Shown here: piece by piece, positions 38,472 to 47,277 of the stretch
Layout: every line of letters begins with the position of its first letter
How positions within the stretch are numbered: position 1 is the stretch's first letter
Assembly: GCA_026126205.1 (NCBI GenBank)
Contig: JAHCJP010000001.1
Coordinates: 248,001-312,000, forward strand
From: Maricaulaceae bacterium
GTDB lineage: Bacteria; Pseudomonadota; Alphaproteobacteria; Caulobacterales; Maricaulaceae
Length of the DNA: 64,000 nt
Direction of reading: 5' to 3'
The notes under the pieces: generated by a model
What the model was told of the DNA's origin: nothing
The model's database searches: none
Seen by the model: only the letters and a program-made list of their open reading frames with translations
Translations under genes and position numbers: made by a program

Positions 38472-39607
38472 CCGCAATCGCCCTCGAGGCTTTCAATCCA
38501 GCGCGCGATCAGTTCTACGGACTCGTCGTGAACGGTGGAGCGGCCGATCTCCGGCATCATCACCGCGGGGCGGGCGCTTTCCAGCCGGTAGATGAAGATC
38601 GACTGCTCCGGCTGGCCCGGAACGATGGAGAAGCGCCGCCCGCCGGTGCCGGCCCCGGCGGCGATCGGCGGCTTGCAGGCGCCGTATTGCAGCCCCAGCG
38701 GCGTTTCCGGCGACAGGTGCAGGCCGGAGGTGCGCGCCGGGCCGCCCGGGCTGTGGCAATGAGCGCAATTGATGTCCAGCCAGGCGCGCGCCGCAACGTC
38801 CAGATCAAGACTTTCCCATGCCTCGCGCCCGGTCCAGCGCGCCGCGCGCGGTGCGGCCCCGGCGTCGTCCAGCCCGGTCAGCCAGCCGGCGGCGATCAGG
38901 CGGTCGAGTTGGTTGTCAACGCCATCGGCATAGGCGAAATCGCGGTTCAGATGCCGCGGGCGCGGGCCGATGGGCGCCAGTACGCGCGTGACGGCGTCGG
39001 TGACGTGGCAGGCGGCGCACTGGTTTGTGTTGGGGATCAGATAGGCGAGGGGGCGCGTCTCTCCCGACGCCTCCACCAGCGTCAGCCGCCGCAACTCGCC
39101 GATGCGGCGTAGCACCGCCTCGGTCTGCGCCTCGTTCCACACATAGGGGAAGGCCGCCCAGCCATCCGCGCGCCGCACCAGGATACGGGTTTCGATCACG
39201 CGCAGGGCGCCGAGGTCCAGCCCCGCGCCGTCCCAGCCGGGCATGTCGTCCAGCGTCAGCGCCACATGCGCCGGGTCGGCGCCCGCCCGTGGGTAGTAGA
39301 AGGTCTTGGTGATTACGGTTCCGACTGGAAAGTCGATCACCGCGTCATCATGTGCGGCGGCCTGCGCCCCTTCCGGCAGCCAGATGGTGCGCAGCTTGTG
39401 CGCGTAGTCAGTGAACAGCGCCGTGTTCATGTCATAGGCGATCACGCCGTCCGAAACGCGCAGATACCGCCCGTCGCTGGCCAGCATGCCCCAGTCGCTC
39501 AGGCGTTCAGGCGGATCGCCGGGGAAGGTGCGCGGTTGCGGCGGCTCCACCACGCCGCCGCAGGCGGCGAGCGCGAGGGCGGCGGCGATGGCGAGCGTGC
39601 GCAGCAT
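38468..39607 (-). CDS. Diheme c-type cytochrome-like lipoprotein (SO2930/HNE_0200-type)
   Basis: 379 residues. N-terminus MLRTLAIAAALALAACGG is a lipoprotein signal with lipobox LAAC. Two haem-binding CxxCH sites are visible: CAACH near residue 198 and CAHCH near 280. Other conserved-looking parts are DTLF-type strands (YDMNTALFTDYAHKLRTIWL, 20 residues near 59) and FPVGTVITKTFYYP. This fits the family of about 400-residue diheme proteins that occurs next to beta-helix lipoproteins (TIGR03806 with TIGR03805). It lies 5 bp after the beta-helix gene. Likely periplasmic electron carrier or enzyme; substrate unknown. Confidence 0.82.
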   Translation of the reverse strand: MLRTLAIAAALALAACGGVVEPPQPRTFPGDPPERLSDWGMLASDGRYLRVSDGVIAYDMNTALFTDYAHKLRTIWLPEGAQAAAHDDAVIDFPVGTVITKTFYYPRAGADPAHVALTLDDMPGWDGAGLDLGALRVIETRILVRRADGWAAFPYVWNEAQTEAVLRRIGELRRLTLVEASGETRPLAYLIPNTNQCAACHVTDAVTRVLAPIGPRPRHLNRDFAYADGVDNQLDRLIAAGWLTGLDDAGAAPRAARWTGREAWESLDLDVAARAWLDINCAHCHSPGGPARTSGLHLSPETPLGLQYGACKPPIAAGAGTGGRRFSIVPGQPEQSIFIYRLESARPAVMMPEIGRSTVHDESVELIARWIESLEGDCG

Positions 39608-39612
39608 GACGG

Positions 39613-40845
39613 TTAGAACGGCAGCTCCACGGCTGGCAGCGGGTCGTGACGGCACTGGTGGTCGGCGGTGACCAGGCGCGGATTGGCGTTGCCGTTCGGC
39701 GCGTCGATATTCAGCACCTCGGCCTCGCCATTGTCGACACACAGCCGAAGCTCATCCGGCAGGACGCCGTCGACCATTTTGTCCTCATCGACATAGCCGT
39801 CCCATAGCACATCCGGGATGCGGCCGTTGATGCCGAACATGGCGATGCGCAGGGCTTGCAGCGCCATCATGTCCGGGTTGTTCCCGCCGCCGGAGAAATT
39901 GTTGCCGTGGATGAAGATTCCTTCCGGATAGGGGTCGAAATCCTCCTGCGTGTGCAGGCCGGAATAGCCGGCCGAGTACAGCGAGGAGACAATGACGTTG
40001 GCGGTGCGGTGGTCGGCGATCAGATTGTTGAAGATCTCCACCCGGTCGTTGGAGTTCACCACCACGCCTGACCCGGCGGGGATGCTTGCCACCGGCGTTC
40101 CGGGATGCCCGAAATTGGCGGTGTTGTTGCCGGTGACGGTGTTGTCGAACACCCGCGTCGTATGGCCGGGCTGGGGCAGGTTCGGCATGTTGAACACCAG
40201 GATGCCGCCGGTGTTGTTCATGGCCAGGTTCTCGTAGACGTCGGCGCCGACGGTGTTCTCCACCTCGATGCCGGCGACATTGTATTCGGCGCGGTTGCGG
40301 CGGATGACGGCGTTGCGCGTCTGCCCGACATAGATGCCGGCGTCGGAGGCGCCGATGGCGACGCTGTCCTCGACCAGCACGTTTGTGGAGAGCACCGGAT
40401 AGATGCCATAGGCGCCGTTGTCGCTGCTGGGGCCGCGCGTCCATTCCACGCGCACGCGTCGGATGATGACGTTCTCGGCGCCGCTGACCTTCAGGCCGTC
40501 GCCGCGTGTGTCCTCGATCGCCAGATCCTCGATGGTGAAATCATTGGCGGTGACCAGCAGGCCCTCGGCCCCGACGGCCTGATCGGCGAAATTCAGAATC
40601 GTGCTGTCCATGCCGGCGCCGCGGATGGTGACGTTGTCCACCATCAGGGTCAGCCCCTGGTCAAAGGCGAACACGCCTTCGGGAATCTCGATCACGTCGC
40701 CGGGCTGCGCGTCGAGCAGCAATTGCTGCAGCACAGCCTGATAATCCCGGTCGGCGCCCGACAGGTCGCGTCCCGCGCCGCGGTCGCCGCAGGCGGCCAG
40801 CGCCGCAACGGCCGCCAGCGTGGCGAAAAATCTGATAACTTGCAT
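39613..40845 (-). CDS. Parallel beta-helix repeat lipoprotein (TIGR03805-like)
   Basis: 410 residues. Lipoprotein signal MQVIRFFATLAAVAALAACG with lipobox LAAC. Residues about 50-300 are beta-helix rungs of the pectate-lyase type (VTIRGAGMDSTILNFADQ, NVIIRRVRVEWTRG, NVLVEDSVAIGASDAGIYVG, NAVIRRNRAEYNVAGIEVEN, VEIFNNLIADHRTANVIV). The C-terminal quarter is less regular, with one Cys in LRLCVDNGEAE and one in HQCRHDPL. No pectinase catalytic motif is apparent. First of a two-gene unit with the diheme cytochrome. ATG 40843-40845 is chosen for the lipoprotein signal and the GGGGGGA just upstream. Confidence 0.85.
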   Translation of the reverse strand: MQVIRFFATLAAVAALAACGDRGAGRDLSGADRDYQAVLQQLLLDAQPGDVIEIPEGVFAFDQGLTLMVDNVTIRGAGMDSTILNFADQAVGAEGLLVTANDFTIEDLAIEDTRGDGLKVSGAENVIIRRVRVEWTRGPSSDNGAYGIYPVLSTNVLVEDSVAIGASDAGIYVGQTRNAVIRRNRAEYNVAGIEVENTVGADVYENLAMNNTGGILVFNMPNLPQPGHTTRVFDNTVTGNNTANFGHPGTPVASIPAGSGVVVNSNDRVEIFNNLIADHRTANVIVSSLYSAGYSGLHTQEDFDPYPEGIFIHGNNFSGGGNNPDMMALQALRIAMFGINGRIPDVLWDGYVDEDKMVDGVLPDELRLCVDNGEAEVLNIDAPNGNANPRLVTADHQCRHDPLPAVELPF

Positions 40846-40874
40846 GCAAAATCCCCCCGAACTAATTGCTATAT
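40846..40874 (-). promoter_or_regulatory. A/T-rich gap, possible promoter of the beta-helix/cytochrome pair
   Basis: On the minus strand the short gap reads through ATAAATATAGCAATTAG before the GGGGGGA ribosome-site region. It is one of few A/T-rich spots locally and includes a TATAGC -10-like hexamer. No convincing -35 is seen; it may equally be a leader between cotranscribed genes. Confidence 0.3.
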
Positions 40875-41390
40875 TTATGAAACCGGCGCCGCCGGCGCGG
40901 AGAATCCGCACAGGTCGGTTAGCCGCCATCCCTCGCCGGTGTTGACGAAGCGGCAGGGCAGATAGTCCTGCATGCGGCGGCCATAGGGCGTGAAGACGAC
41001 GCCGGGCGGCGTGCCCTCCGGCGGCCGCACCGCCGCATAGCGCGCCTGGGTGTAGACCAGCGCCGTGCGCTGCTGTTCGTCGCCGCCGGGCATGTCGATC
41101 ACGCACAGCGGCGGCGCCATCAGCAGGCCGATCACCGTGCCGCCGGCATAACCCTGACCGCCCCAGACATGGGTGCGGGCGTTCTGATCACCGGCTTCAA
41201 GCGCCGCGCGGGCCGCGCCGGGGGCCGACAGGTCGGTCAGCCGCGTCTCGTCATGGGCGATCACGGCGCGGAACACCGCCATCTCGGCCGCATTGGGCGC
41301 GCGGCAGACGGGTTCGACCGGGCCGGTGGCGCAGCCGGCGATGGGCGAAACGGCCAGCAGGGCGGCCAGTGCAGGTCTGAGATTTTTCAT
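40875..41390 (-). CDS. Lipoprotein of unknown function
   Basis: 171 residues. Signal [23 protein letters not shown] with lipobox IAGC near residue 20. The mature protein has Cys pairs ([33 protein letters not shown]) and a C-terminal segment [12 protein letters not shown]. It contains [20 protein letters not shown], which resembles ankyrin-like or SH3-type periplasmic proteins only loosely. I do not recognise the family. The ATG at 41388-41390 overlaps the acs stop (ATGA, 41387-41390), so it is translated with acs, though a functional link is not evident. Confidence 0.7.
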   Translation of the reverse strand: MKNLRPALAALLAVSPIAGCATGPVEPVCRAPNAAEMAVFRAVIAHDETRLTDLSAPGAARAALEAGDQNARTHVWGGQGYAGGTVIGLLMAPPLCVIDMPGGDEQQRTALVYTQARYAAVRPPEGTPPGVVFTPYGRRMQDYLPCRFVNTGEGWRLTDLCGFSAPAAPVS

Positions 41391-43333
41391 CGGTTCTTCC
41401 GGTTCGCTATCAGGTCATCCACCACGGCGGGTTCGGCCAGAGTGGACGTATCGCCAAGATTTGAAAACTCGTTTTCAGCGATCTTGCGCAGGATTCGCCG
41501 CATGATCTTGCCCGACCGCGTCTTGGGCAGGCCGGGGGCGAACTGGATCAGGTCCGGCGTCGCCACCGGGCCGATCTCCTTGCGCACCCACGCCTTCAGC
41601 TCCGCCTCGGTCCCGTCCCGCGGCTCCCTGCCGGCGATCAGGGTGACGAAACAATAGATGCCCTGGCCCTTGATTTCGTGCGGATAGCCCACCACCGCAG
41701 CCTCGGCGACGTCCGGGTGCGCCACCAGCGCGCTCTCGATCTCTGCGGTGCCGAGCCGGTGGCCGGAAATGTTCAGCACGTCATCGACGCGGCCGGTGAT
41801 CCACCAGTAGCCGTCTTCGTCGCGGCGCGCGCCATCGCCGGTGAAGTAGAGGCCGCGATAGGTGGTGAAATAGGTTTCGGCGAAACGCTTGTGATCGCCA
41901 TAGACGGTGCGCATCTGCCCCGGCCAGGAGCGGGTGAGCACAAGGTTGCCCGACGCCGGCCCGTCGATGAAGTTTCCGGCCTCGTCCACCAGCGCCGGAA
42001 CCACGCCGAACAACGGTTTGGTGGCCGAGCCGGGTTTCAGGTCCGTCGCGCCGGGCAGGGGGGCGATCAGCGCGCCCCCGGTTTCGGTCTGCCACCAGGT
42101 GTCGACCACGGGGCAGCGCCCGTCGCCCACCACGCGGTGATACCACAGCCAGGCCTCGGGATTGATCGGCTCGCCCACCGTGCCCAGCAGGCGCAGGGAA
42201 GAGCGGTCATGCGCCGTCACCGGATCGTCGCCGAGCCGCATCAGCGCCCGGATCGCCGTCGGCGCGGTGTAGAAGATATTGACCCGGTGCTTGGCGACGA
42301 CGCGCCAGAATCGGTCCGGCCCCGGCCAGGTGGGTACGCCCTCGAACATCAGCGTCGTGGCGCCGTTGGCCAGCGGCCCATAGACGATGTAGGTGTGGCC
42401 GGTCACCCAGCCGACATCGGCCGTGCACCAGTAGATTTCTCCGGGGCGGTAGTCGAAGACGTATTCATGCGTCAGCGACGCCCACACCAGATAACCGCCG
42501 GTGGTGTGCAGCACGCCCTTGGGCTTTCCGGTCGATCCCGAGGTGTAGAGGATGAACAGCGGATCTTCCGCGCCCATCGGCTCGGCCGGGCAGTCGGATG
42601 AAACCTCCAGCCCCAGTTCGTGATGCCAGTGGTCGCGGCCCGGCGTGAACGGAACCTCCGCCCCGGTATGGCGAACCACCAGCACCGCCTTCACCCCCGG
42701 CGCCTTCTCCAGCGCCGCGTCGACATTGGCTTTCAGCGGGATGGCCTTGCCGCCGCGGCGGCCCTCGTCGGCGGTGATCACGAACTGCGAGTCGCAGTCA
42801 TTGATGCGGCCGGCGATGGCGTCGGGCGAGAAGCCGCCGAACACCACCGAATGCACCGCGCCGATGCGTGCGCAGGCCAGCATGGCGTAGGCGGCTTCGG
42901 GGATCATCGGCATGTAAACCGTCAGCCGGTCGCCCTTCTTCACCCCCAGCTTTTTCAGCATATTGGCGAAGCGGCAGACATGCCGGTGCAACTGGCCATA
43001 GGTGATGGCGTGGTGATGGGTGGGGTTGTCGCCCTCCCACAGGATCGCGGTCTGGTTCGCCTTGTCGGGCAGATGCCGGTCGACGCAGTTCCAGCAGGCG
43101 TTCAGCACCCCGTCGGCGAACCAGCGGATGTGCAGGTCGTCCGGATCCCAGCTGACGTCGCTGACCTGTGTGGGCGCCTTGATCCAGCCGATGCGCCGCG
43201 CCTCCTCGCGCCAGAAGGCGTCCGGCTCCTCGACCGAGCGGCGGTACATCGCCTCATAGTCCTCGGCCGAGATGCGGGCGCGGCCCTTCAACTCCTCCGG
43301 AACCGGAATGATCGACGGCGAAGCGTCGTTCAT
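41387..43333 (-). CDS. acs: Acetyl-CoA synthetase
   Basis: 648 residues, standard Acs length. It makes acetyl-CoA from acetate through acetyl-AMP. Motifs: [38 protein letters not shown] (20 residues, P-loop, near 262), [31 protein letters not shown] (acetate pocket Trp), [20 protein letters not shown] and, near the C-terminus, [14 protein letters not shown]. In the last, the Lys (about 608) is the catalytic and acetylation-controlled residue of the family. The downstream lipoprotein gene overlaps its stop. It lies about 80 bp downstream of the persulfide dioxygenase stop. Confidence 0.96.
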   Translation of the reverse strand: MNDASPSIIPVPEELKGRARISAEDYEAMYRRSVEEPDAFWREEARRIGWIKAPTQVSDVSWDPDDLHIRWFADGVLNACWNCVDRHLPDKANQTAILWEGDNPTHHHAITYGQLHRHVCRFANMLKKLGVKKGDRLTVYMPMIPEAAYAMLACARIGAVHSVVFGGFSPDAIAGRINDCDSQFVITADEGRRGGKAIPLKANVDAALEKAPGVKAVLVVRHTGAEVPFTPGRDHWHHELGLEVSSDCPAEPMGAEDPLFILYTSGSTGKPKGVLHTTGGYLVWASLTHEYVFDYRPGEIYWCTADVGWVTGHTYIVYGPLANGATTLMFEGVPTWPGPDRFWRVVAKHRVNIFYTAPTAIRALMRLGDDPVTAHDRSSLRLLGTVGEPINPEAWLWYHRVVGDGRCPVVDTWWQTETGGALIAPLPGATDLKPGSATKPLFGVVPALVDEAGNFIDGPASGNLVLTRSWPGQMRTVYGDHKRFAETYFTTYRGLYFTGDGARRDEDGYWWITGRVDDVLNISGHRLGTAEIESALVAHPDVAEAAVVGYPHEIKGQGIYCFVTLIAGREPRDGTEAELKAWVRKEIGPVATPDLIQFAPGLPKTRSGKIMRRILRKIAENEFSNLGDTSTLAEPAVVDDLIANRKNR

Positions 43334-43412
43334 GCTGCGTCTCTCCCCTGGTCTTTGTCTTTTGCCGCGATGCTAGGGCGAAGCGATGGCGTTTGTCCGC
43401 CCCGATTTCATC

Positions 43413-44282
43413 TCAGAAGGCGTCGAGCGGGATTTTCAGATACCGCCGCCCGTTCGGCGCCGGGTCGGGCAGGCGTCCGGCGCGGATATTCACCTGCACC
43501 GAGGGCAGGATCAGCCGCGGCATCGCCAGCGTCGCGTCGCGCTGGGTGCGCATGTCCACGAAGGCATCCTCGTCCACGCCGCCGGCGAGGTGGATATTGC
43601 CCTCGCGCTGCGCCGCCACACTGGTCTCCCAGGCGTAATGCTCCCGCCCCGGGGCCTTGTAGTCATGACACAGGAACATCCGCGTCTCGCCCGGCAGGTC
43701 GAAGATGCGCTGGATCGAGCGGTAGAGCGTCCGCGCATCGCCGCCCGGAAAGTCGCAGCGCGCGGTGCCGTAGTCCGGCATGAACAGCGTGTCGCCGACG
43801 AAGGCCGCGTCGCCAATCACATGCGTCATGCAGGCCGGGGTGTGCCCCGGCGTCCAGATGGCGCGGGCGGGAAGGGCGCCGACGCGGTATTCCTCGCCAT
43901 CCTGGAACAAATGGTCAAATTGCGAGCCGTCGGCGCGGAAGCTCGGCCCGGCGCCGAACACTTCGCCGAACGCGGTCTGCACGCGCGCGACGTTGAAGCC
44001 GATGCCGATGCGCCCGCCCAGCCGGTCCTTCAGCCACGGGGCGCTGGACAGGTGATCGGCGTGGATATGGGTCTCGATGATCCATTCGGTCTCAAGCCCC
44101 GCGCCCTCCACGTAGGCGGCGATTTCGGCGGCCAGTTTCGTGCCGGTGCGGCCCGAAGCCTGGCAATAGTCCAGCACCGGGTCGATGATCGCGCAGCGCT
44201 TCGTCTCCGGGTCCGCCGCCACATGGCTGACCGTGAAGGTCTCCGGATCGAAGAAGCTGGTCACTTCGGGTTTTGTGGTCAT
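43413..44282 (-). CDS. MBL-fold hydrolase, persulfide dioxygenase-like (Blh/ETHE1 group)
   Basis: 289 residues. The N-terminus VTSFFDPETFTVSHVAADP and IIDPVLDY are typical. The metallo-beta-lactamase motif THIHADHLSSAP lies near residue 71, WTPGHTPACMTHVIGD near 145, FVGDTLFMPDYGTARCDFPG (20 residues) near 167, and FLCHDYKAPGREHYAWETS near 205. This set is characteristic of the Blh/ETHE1-like branch, which oxidises glutathione persulfide to sulfite. A rhodanese gene starts 65 bp away on the other strand, supporting a sulfide/persulfide role. Exact substrate unproven. Confidence 0.85.
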   Translation of the reverse strand: MTTKPEVTSFFDPETFTVSHVAADPETKRCAIIDPVLDYCQASGRTGTKLAAEIAAYVEGAGLETEWIIETHIHADHLSSAPWLKDRLGGRIGIGFNVARVQTAFGEVFGAGPSFRADGSQFDHLFQDGEEYRVGALPARAIWTPGHTPACMTHVIGDAAFVGDTLFMPDYGTARCDFPGGDARTLYRSIQRIFDLPGETRMFLCHDYKAPGREHYAWETSVAAQREGNIHLAGGVDEDAFVDMRTQRDATLAMPRLILPSVQVNIRAGRLPDPAPNGRRYLKIPLDAF

Positions 44283-44347
44283 CGCCCTTACGTCCGCCCG
44301 TTCGCCCCGCTAAGGATGCGCAGACTAGCAGGTTCGCAGGGACAGTC

Positions 44348-44704
44348 ATGCCGCTGATCGAGCTTTCGCCGCAGGAGGTGCAGGACCGCCTCGTGGCCGG
44401 GACCATCCACCTTGTCGACGTGAGCGAGGCGCATGAATTCGCGCAGGCGCGCATCCCCGGCGCGATGCTGTATCCGATGTCGGGTTTCGACCCCAGGGCC
44501 TTGCCCGCCGATGGCGCGCGCGAGGTGGTGCTGTATTGCCGCTCCGGCGGCCGCACGGCGCGGGCGGTGGCGATGTGCGAGGCCGCGGGGGTTGCGGTCT
44601 CTGCGCATCTGCGCGGCGGCCTTATCGCCTGGGTCGAGGCCGGCCTGCCGGTGGTGACGCTGGATCCCGCCACGGGGCGGCTGGTGGATCTCACGAAATC
44701 GTAG
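44348..44704 (+). CDS. Single-domain rhodanese (sulfurtransferase)
   Basis: 118 residues. The rhodanese fold is shown by IHLVDVSEAHEFAQARIPGA (20 residues near 20) and the active loop YCRSGGRTARAV with catalytic Cys near 64. It transfers sulfane sulfur to acceptors such as glutathione or sulfite. The start MPLIELSP at 44348 is chosen because domain homology begins there. Divergent from the persulfide dioxygenase-like gene, so the two probably share a regulatory region and act on the same sulfur pool. Confidence 0.9.
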   Translation: MPLIELSPQEVQDRLVAGTIHLVDVSEAHEFAQARIPGAMLYPMSGFDPRALPADGAREVVLYCRSGGRTARAVAMCEAAGVAVSAHLRGGLIAWVEAGLPVVTLDPATGRLVDLTKS

Positions 44705-44775
44705 GCGGTTTCACGCAGGCTTGATTGGGCGCTGCGGCCGCCATCTCGCATGGTTGCGCTCCGGGGAGGGCCGCC

Positions 44776-45588
44776 ATGACCGATATCGTCGCCGCACGTT
44801 TGGTTCCCGCCGCGCGGCTGGCCTTCGCGGCGGCCCTCGCCGGACTGGGCGCCACCGGAATCGTTTTCGCCGACTTCGCCCTGCAATGGCAGCCGGTTCC
44901 GGCGGATATTCCGGGCCGGACGGCGCTGGCCGTCGCTGCCGGCGTGCTGCTGGCGCTGACTGGCGCCGGGCTGGCGCTGCGGCGGCTCGTGTTTCCCGCG
45001 GCCGTCCTGCTGTGCGTGATCATGGCCGCATGGGTGCTGGTCCTGCATCTGCCGCGCGTGCTCACCAACGTTCCCTGGGCCTGGCTGGGCTTCTTCGAGT
45101 TCGTGGCGATTTTCGGCGCCGCGCTGATCCTGACCAGTTTCCTGGCGCAAGACCGGGAAGGGCGTCTCTCGCGCCTGTTCGACCGGCGCGCGGCACGCAT
45201 CGGCCTGTTGCTGTTCGCCGTTTCGACGCCGTTCTTCGGCCTGTCGCATGTGATCTCGGTCACGGGCGCGGCGCGTTTCGTGCCCGCCTGGCTGCCGGGG
45301 CCGGAATTCTGGGTGGTGGCCACCGCCATTGGTCACGCCGCCGCCGGCGTCAGCCTGCTGACGGGCGTGCTCACCCGCCTCGCCACGGCGCTGTACGGCG
45401 TGATGATCGCCAGTTTCGTGCTGACCGTTCATGTTCCGGACGTTCTGGGCGACCCCGCCAGCCACCGGTTCTGGGTGATGCTGTTCGTGGCGATGACGAT
45501 CTTCGCGGCGGCGCTGACCATCGCGGCGCAGGCCTGGTCGGCGCGCCTCGGCCCGCTGGGCCGCGTCACAGACCCGCAGGCGCCGTGA
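44776..45588 (+). CDS. DoxX-like membrane protein
   Basis: 270 residues, about seven membrane segments. The second half (PFFGLSHVISVTGAARFVPAW, given by position about 152-172; LPGPEFWVVATAIGHAAAGVS; MIASFVLTVHVPDVL) looks like the DoxX/SURF4 group, while the first half (ALQWQPVPADIPGR; VLLCVIMAAWVLVLHLPRVL) reads like a repeat of the same four-helix unit. GGGAGGG precedes ATG 44776. DoxX relatives act in sulfur metabolism or redox stress in some species, and the gene follows a rhodanese by 71 bp, but the function is not established. Confidence 0.7.
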   Translation: MTDIVAARLVPAARLAFAAALAGLGATGIVFADFALQWQPVPADIPGRTALAVAAGVLLALTGAGLALRRLVFPAAVLLCVIMAAWVLVLHLPRVLTNVPWAWLGFFEFVAIFGAALILTSFLAQDREGRLSRLFDRRAARIGLLLFAVSTPFFGLSHVISVTGAARFVPAWLPGPEFWVVATAIGHAAAGVSLLTGVLTRLATALYGVMIASFVLTVHVPDVLGDPASHRFWVMLFVAMTIFAAALTIAAQAWSARLGPLGRVTDPQAP

Positions 45589-45645
45589 CGGGGCGCCGTC
45601 CGCGCGCTATGAAGGCCGCAGGGCTTGAAGACGCGGGAGGCGGCG

Positions 45646-46191
45646 ATGGCGAACATCCTGGTGATCTACGGCACGGTTGAGGGGCAATCGCGCAAGATCG
45701 CCGAATTCATCGGCGATCATCTGTCGCGCCGCCGCAACCAGGTTCGCGTCATCGACGCCGCGAAGCCCGGCAAGGTCGCGCCGCCGGCCTTCGACGCCGC
45801 GATCATGGTCGCCTCGGTGCACATGGCCCGTCACAGCGCCGCGGCGCGCGAGTTCGCCGGCCGGCATTCCGATGTGCTGAACGCCATGCCGGCGGCCTTC
45901 GTGTCGGTGTCGATGAACGCCATCTCCGAACACGCCGACGACCGCGAAGAGGCCGAGGGCTATATCACCCAGTTCGCAGACGAGACCGGCTTCCGCCCCA
46001 GGGCGGCGCTCAGCGCCGCCGGCGCGCTGCGCTTCACCCGCTATGACTATTTCAAGGGCTGGATCATCAAGCGCATGGCGGCGGAAAAGGGCGTGAAGCC
46101 TGACGCCGCCGGCGATCTGGAATTCACGGACTGGAACGCGCTGACCGTGTTCATCGACGGCTTCCTGCGCGACCACGTTCCGGGGGGTTAA
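45646..46191 (+). CDS. Flavodoxin-domain protein, HemG-like
   Basis: 181 residues. The N-terminus MANILVIYGTVEGQSRKIAEF is the FMN phosphate-binding loop of flavodoxins (VYGTxxGQS-type). Later HADDREEAEGYITQF and YDYFKGWIIKRMAAEKG match HemG-type menaquinone-dependent protoporphyrinogen oxidases. In this group YDYxxxWI-K is typical. HemG oxidises protoporphyrinogen IX in the haem pathway, but many relatives have other roles. GGGAGG at 45635-45640 supports the ATG at 45646. Overlaps the convergent hydrolase gene by 4 bp. Confidence 0.72.
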   Translation: MANILVIYGTVEGQSRKIAEFIGDHLSRRRNQVRVIDAAKPGKVAPPAFDAAIMVASVHMARHSAAAREFAGRHSDVLNAMPAAFVSVSMNAISEHADDREEAEGYITQFADETGFRPRAALSAAGALRFTRYDYFKGWIIKRMAAEKGVKPDAAGDLEFTDWNALTVFIDGFLRDHVPGG

Positions 46192-47057
46192 TCGACGCTT
46201 TCCAGGAAGCCGGTCAGCGCGTCCAGCGCCTCGGGCTCGGTCAGCATCGGCGCATGGCCGACGCCGGGAACCGTCACATCCTTCAGCCCGGCGTTGCGGG
46301 CATGCATGGCCTCCACGGTCCCGGCGGACAGAATGTCGGACAACGCGCCGCGCACCACCAGCACCGGAAGCTTCTCCAGCGCCTCGAACAGCGGCCACAG
46401 GTCCGGCGCCGGCTGACCGGGGTTGTCGCGCAGCGCCGTGGCGATGGCGGGGTCATAGTCGAACCGGATCAGGCCATCCTCGCCCTGCACGCACTGTCTG
46501 CGGGCGAAGGCGAGCCAGAAGCCGGCGTCGGTCACGCCGGGAAAGGCGTCGCTATTGTTCGCCTGCACCGCCGCGATGGCGTCGGTCCAGGTTGCGAACG
46601 GGCCGCCGCCGCCGACATAGCTGCGGATGCGCTCCAGCCCCGCCTCTTCGATCACCGGGCCGATGTCGTTGAGGACCAGACCGGCGAGCGCGCCTGGGTT
46701 CGCGGCGTTGAAAGCCATCGAGATCAGCCCGCCCATCGATGTGCCGATGGCGATGAAGCTTCCGAGGTCCAGATGCGCGCGCAGCGCGGCCAGGTCGCCG
46801 GCATAGACGCCGGGATTGTAATTCCCGGGGTTCGGGTCGCGCGCCGAGCGGCCGCGCCCGCGCACGTCGGGGACGATCACCATCCGCCCCTGCGCGGCGA
46901 TGGCCGGGGCCACGTCCTCGAAATCCTTTGAATTGCGTGTCAGGCCGTGCAGGCACACCACCGGCGCCTTGCCGGAGGGTGAGGGCGGGTCATAGCGCCG
47001 CGCATACAGCGCCAGCCCGTCGGGCGCTTTGAAGTGCAGGGCCTGAAACTCCGGCAT
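46188..47057 (-). CDS. Alpha/beta-fold hydrolase
   Basis: 289 residues. PVVCLHGLTRNSKDFEDVAP gives the oxyanion HG motif. The nucleophile elbow GTSMGGLISM has Ser near 104, with catalytic His in GVGHAPML near 266; the acid is probably the Asp in RGALSDIL near 240. Also DVRGRGRSARDPNPGNYNPG (20 residues near 70). This is the general esterase/lipase/epoxide-hydrolase-like superfamily; the substrate cannot be predicted. Start MPEFQALHF is preferred over an ATG eight codons upstream because homology begins there. Confidence 0.85.
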   Translation of the reverse strand: MPEFQALHFKAPDGLALYARRYDPPSPSGKAPVVCLHGLTRNSKDFEDVAPAIAAQGRMVIVPDVRGRGRSARDPNPGNYNPGVYAGDLAALRAHLDLGSFIAIGTSMGGLISMAFNAANPGALAGLVLNDIGPVIEEAGLERIRSYVGGGGPFATWTDAIAAVQANNSDAFPGVTDAGFWLAFARRQCVQGEDGLIRFDYDPAIATALRDNPGQPAPDLWPLFEALEKLPVLVVRGALSDILSAGTVEAMHARNAGLKDVTVPGVGHAPMLTEPEALDALTGFLESVD

Positions 47058-47141
47058 TGGCTTCCTCCCTTTCGGCTGCATAGCCGATAAGGCGCGTGCG
47101 GCAAGCCGGAAATGTCAGGGCGGGAGATGCGGTGTCTGGAG

Positions 47142-47189
47142 CTCTCGTCCTTCATGTCCCGCTTTGCGAGCCTCCTCAGGATGAGGGAG
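47142..47189. repeat. Intergenic repeat with CCTCAGGATGAGG core
   Basis: This stretch in the 220-bp gap before the TonB receptor closely resembles 63211-63256: CTTCATGTCCCGCTTTGCGAG here against CTTCGTGGCCCGCTTCGCGGG there (each given in two shared parts), followed by CCTCAGG-ATGAGG/GTGAGG. Such palindromic CCTCATCCTGAGG elements are frequent between genes in Caulobacterales-type genomes. Confidence 0.65.
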
Positions 47190-47277
47190 TCCAGAAAGCA
47201 CTGGTCAGCACGCCTCGTTCCTCACCACCCGCGCAAGGCGGCTTTATCCGCGGCGGCTTATCGCTAAGGTCCGCGGC

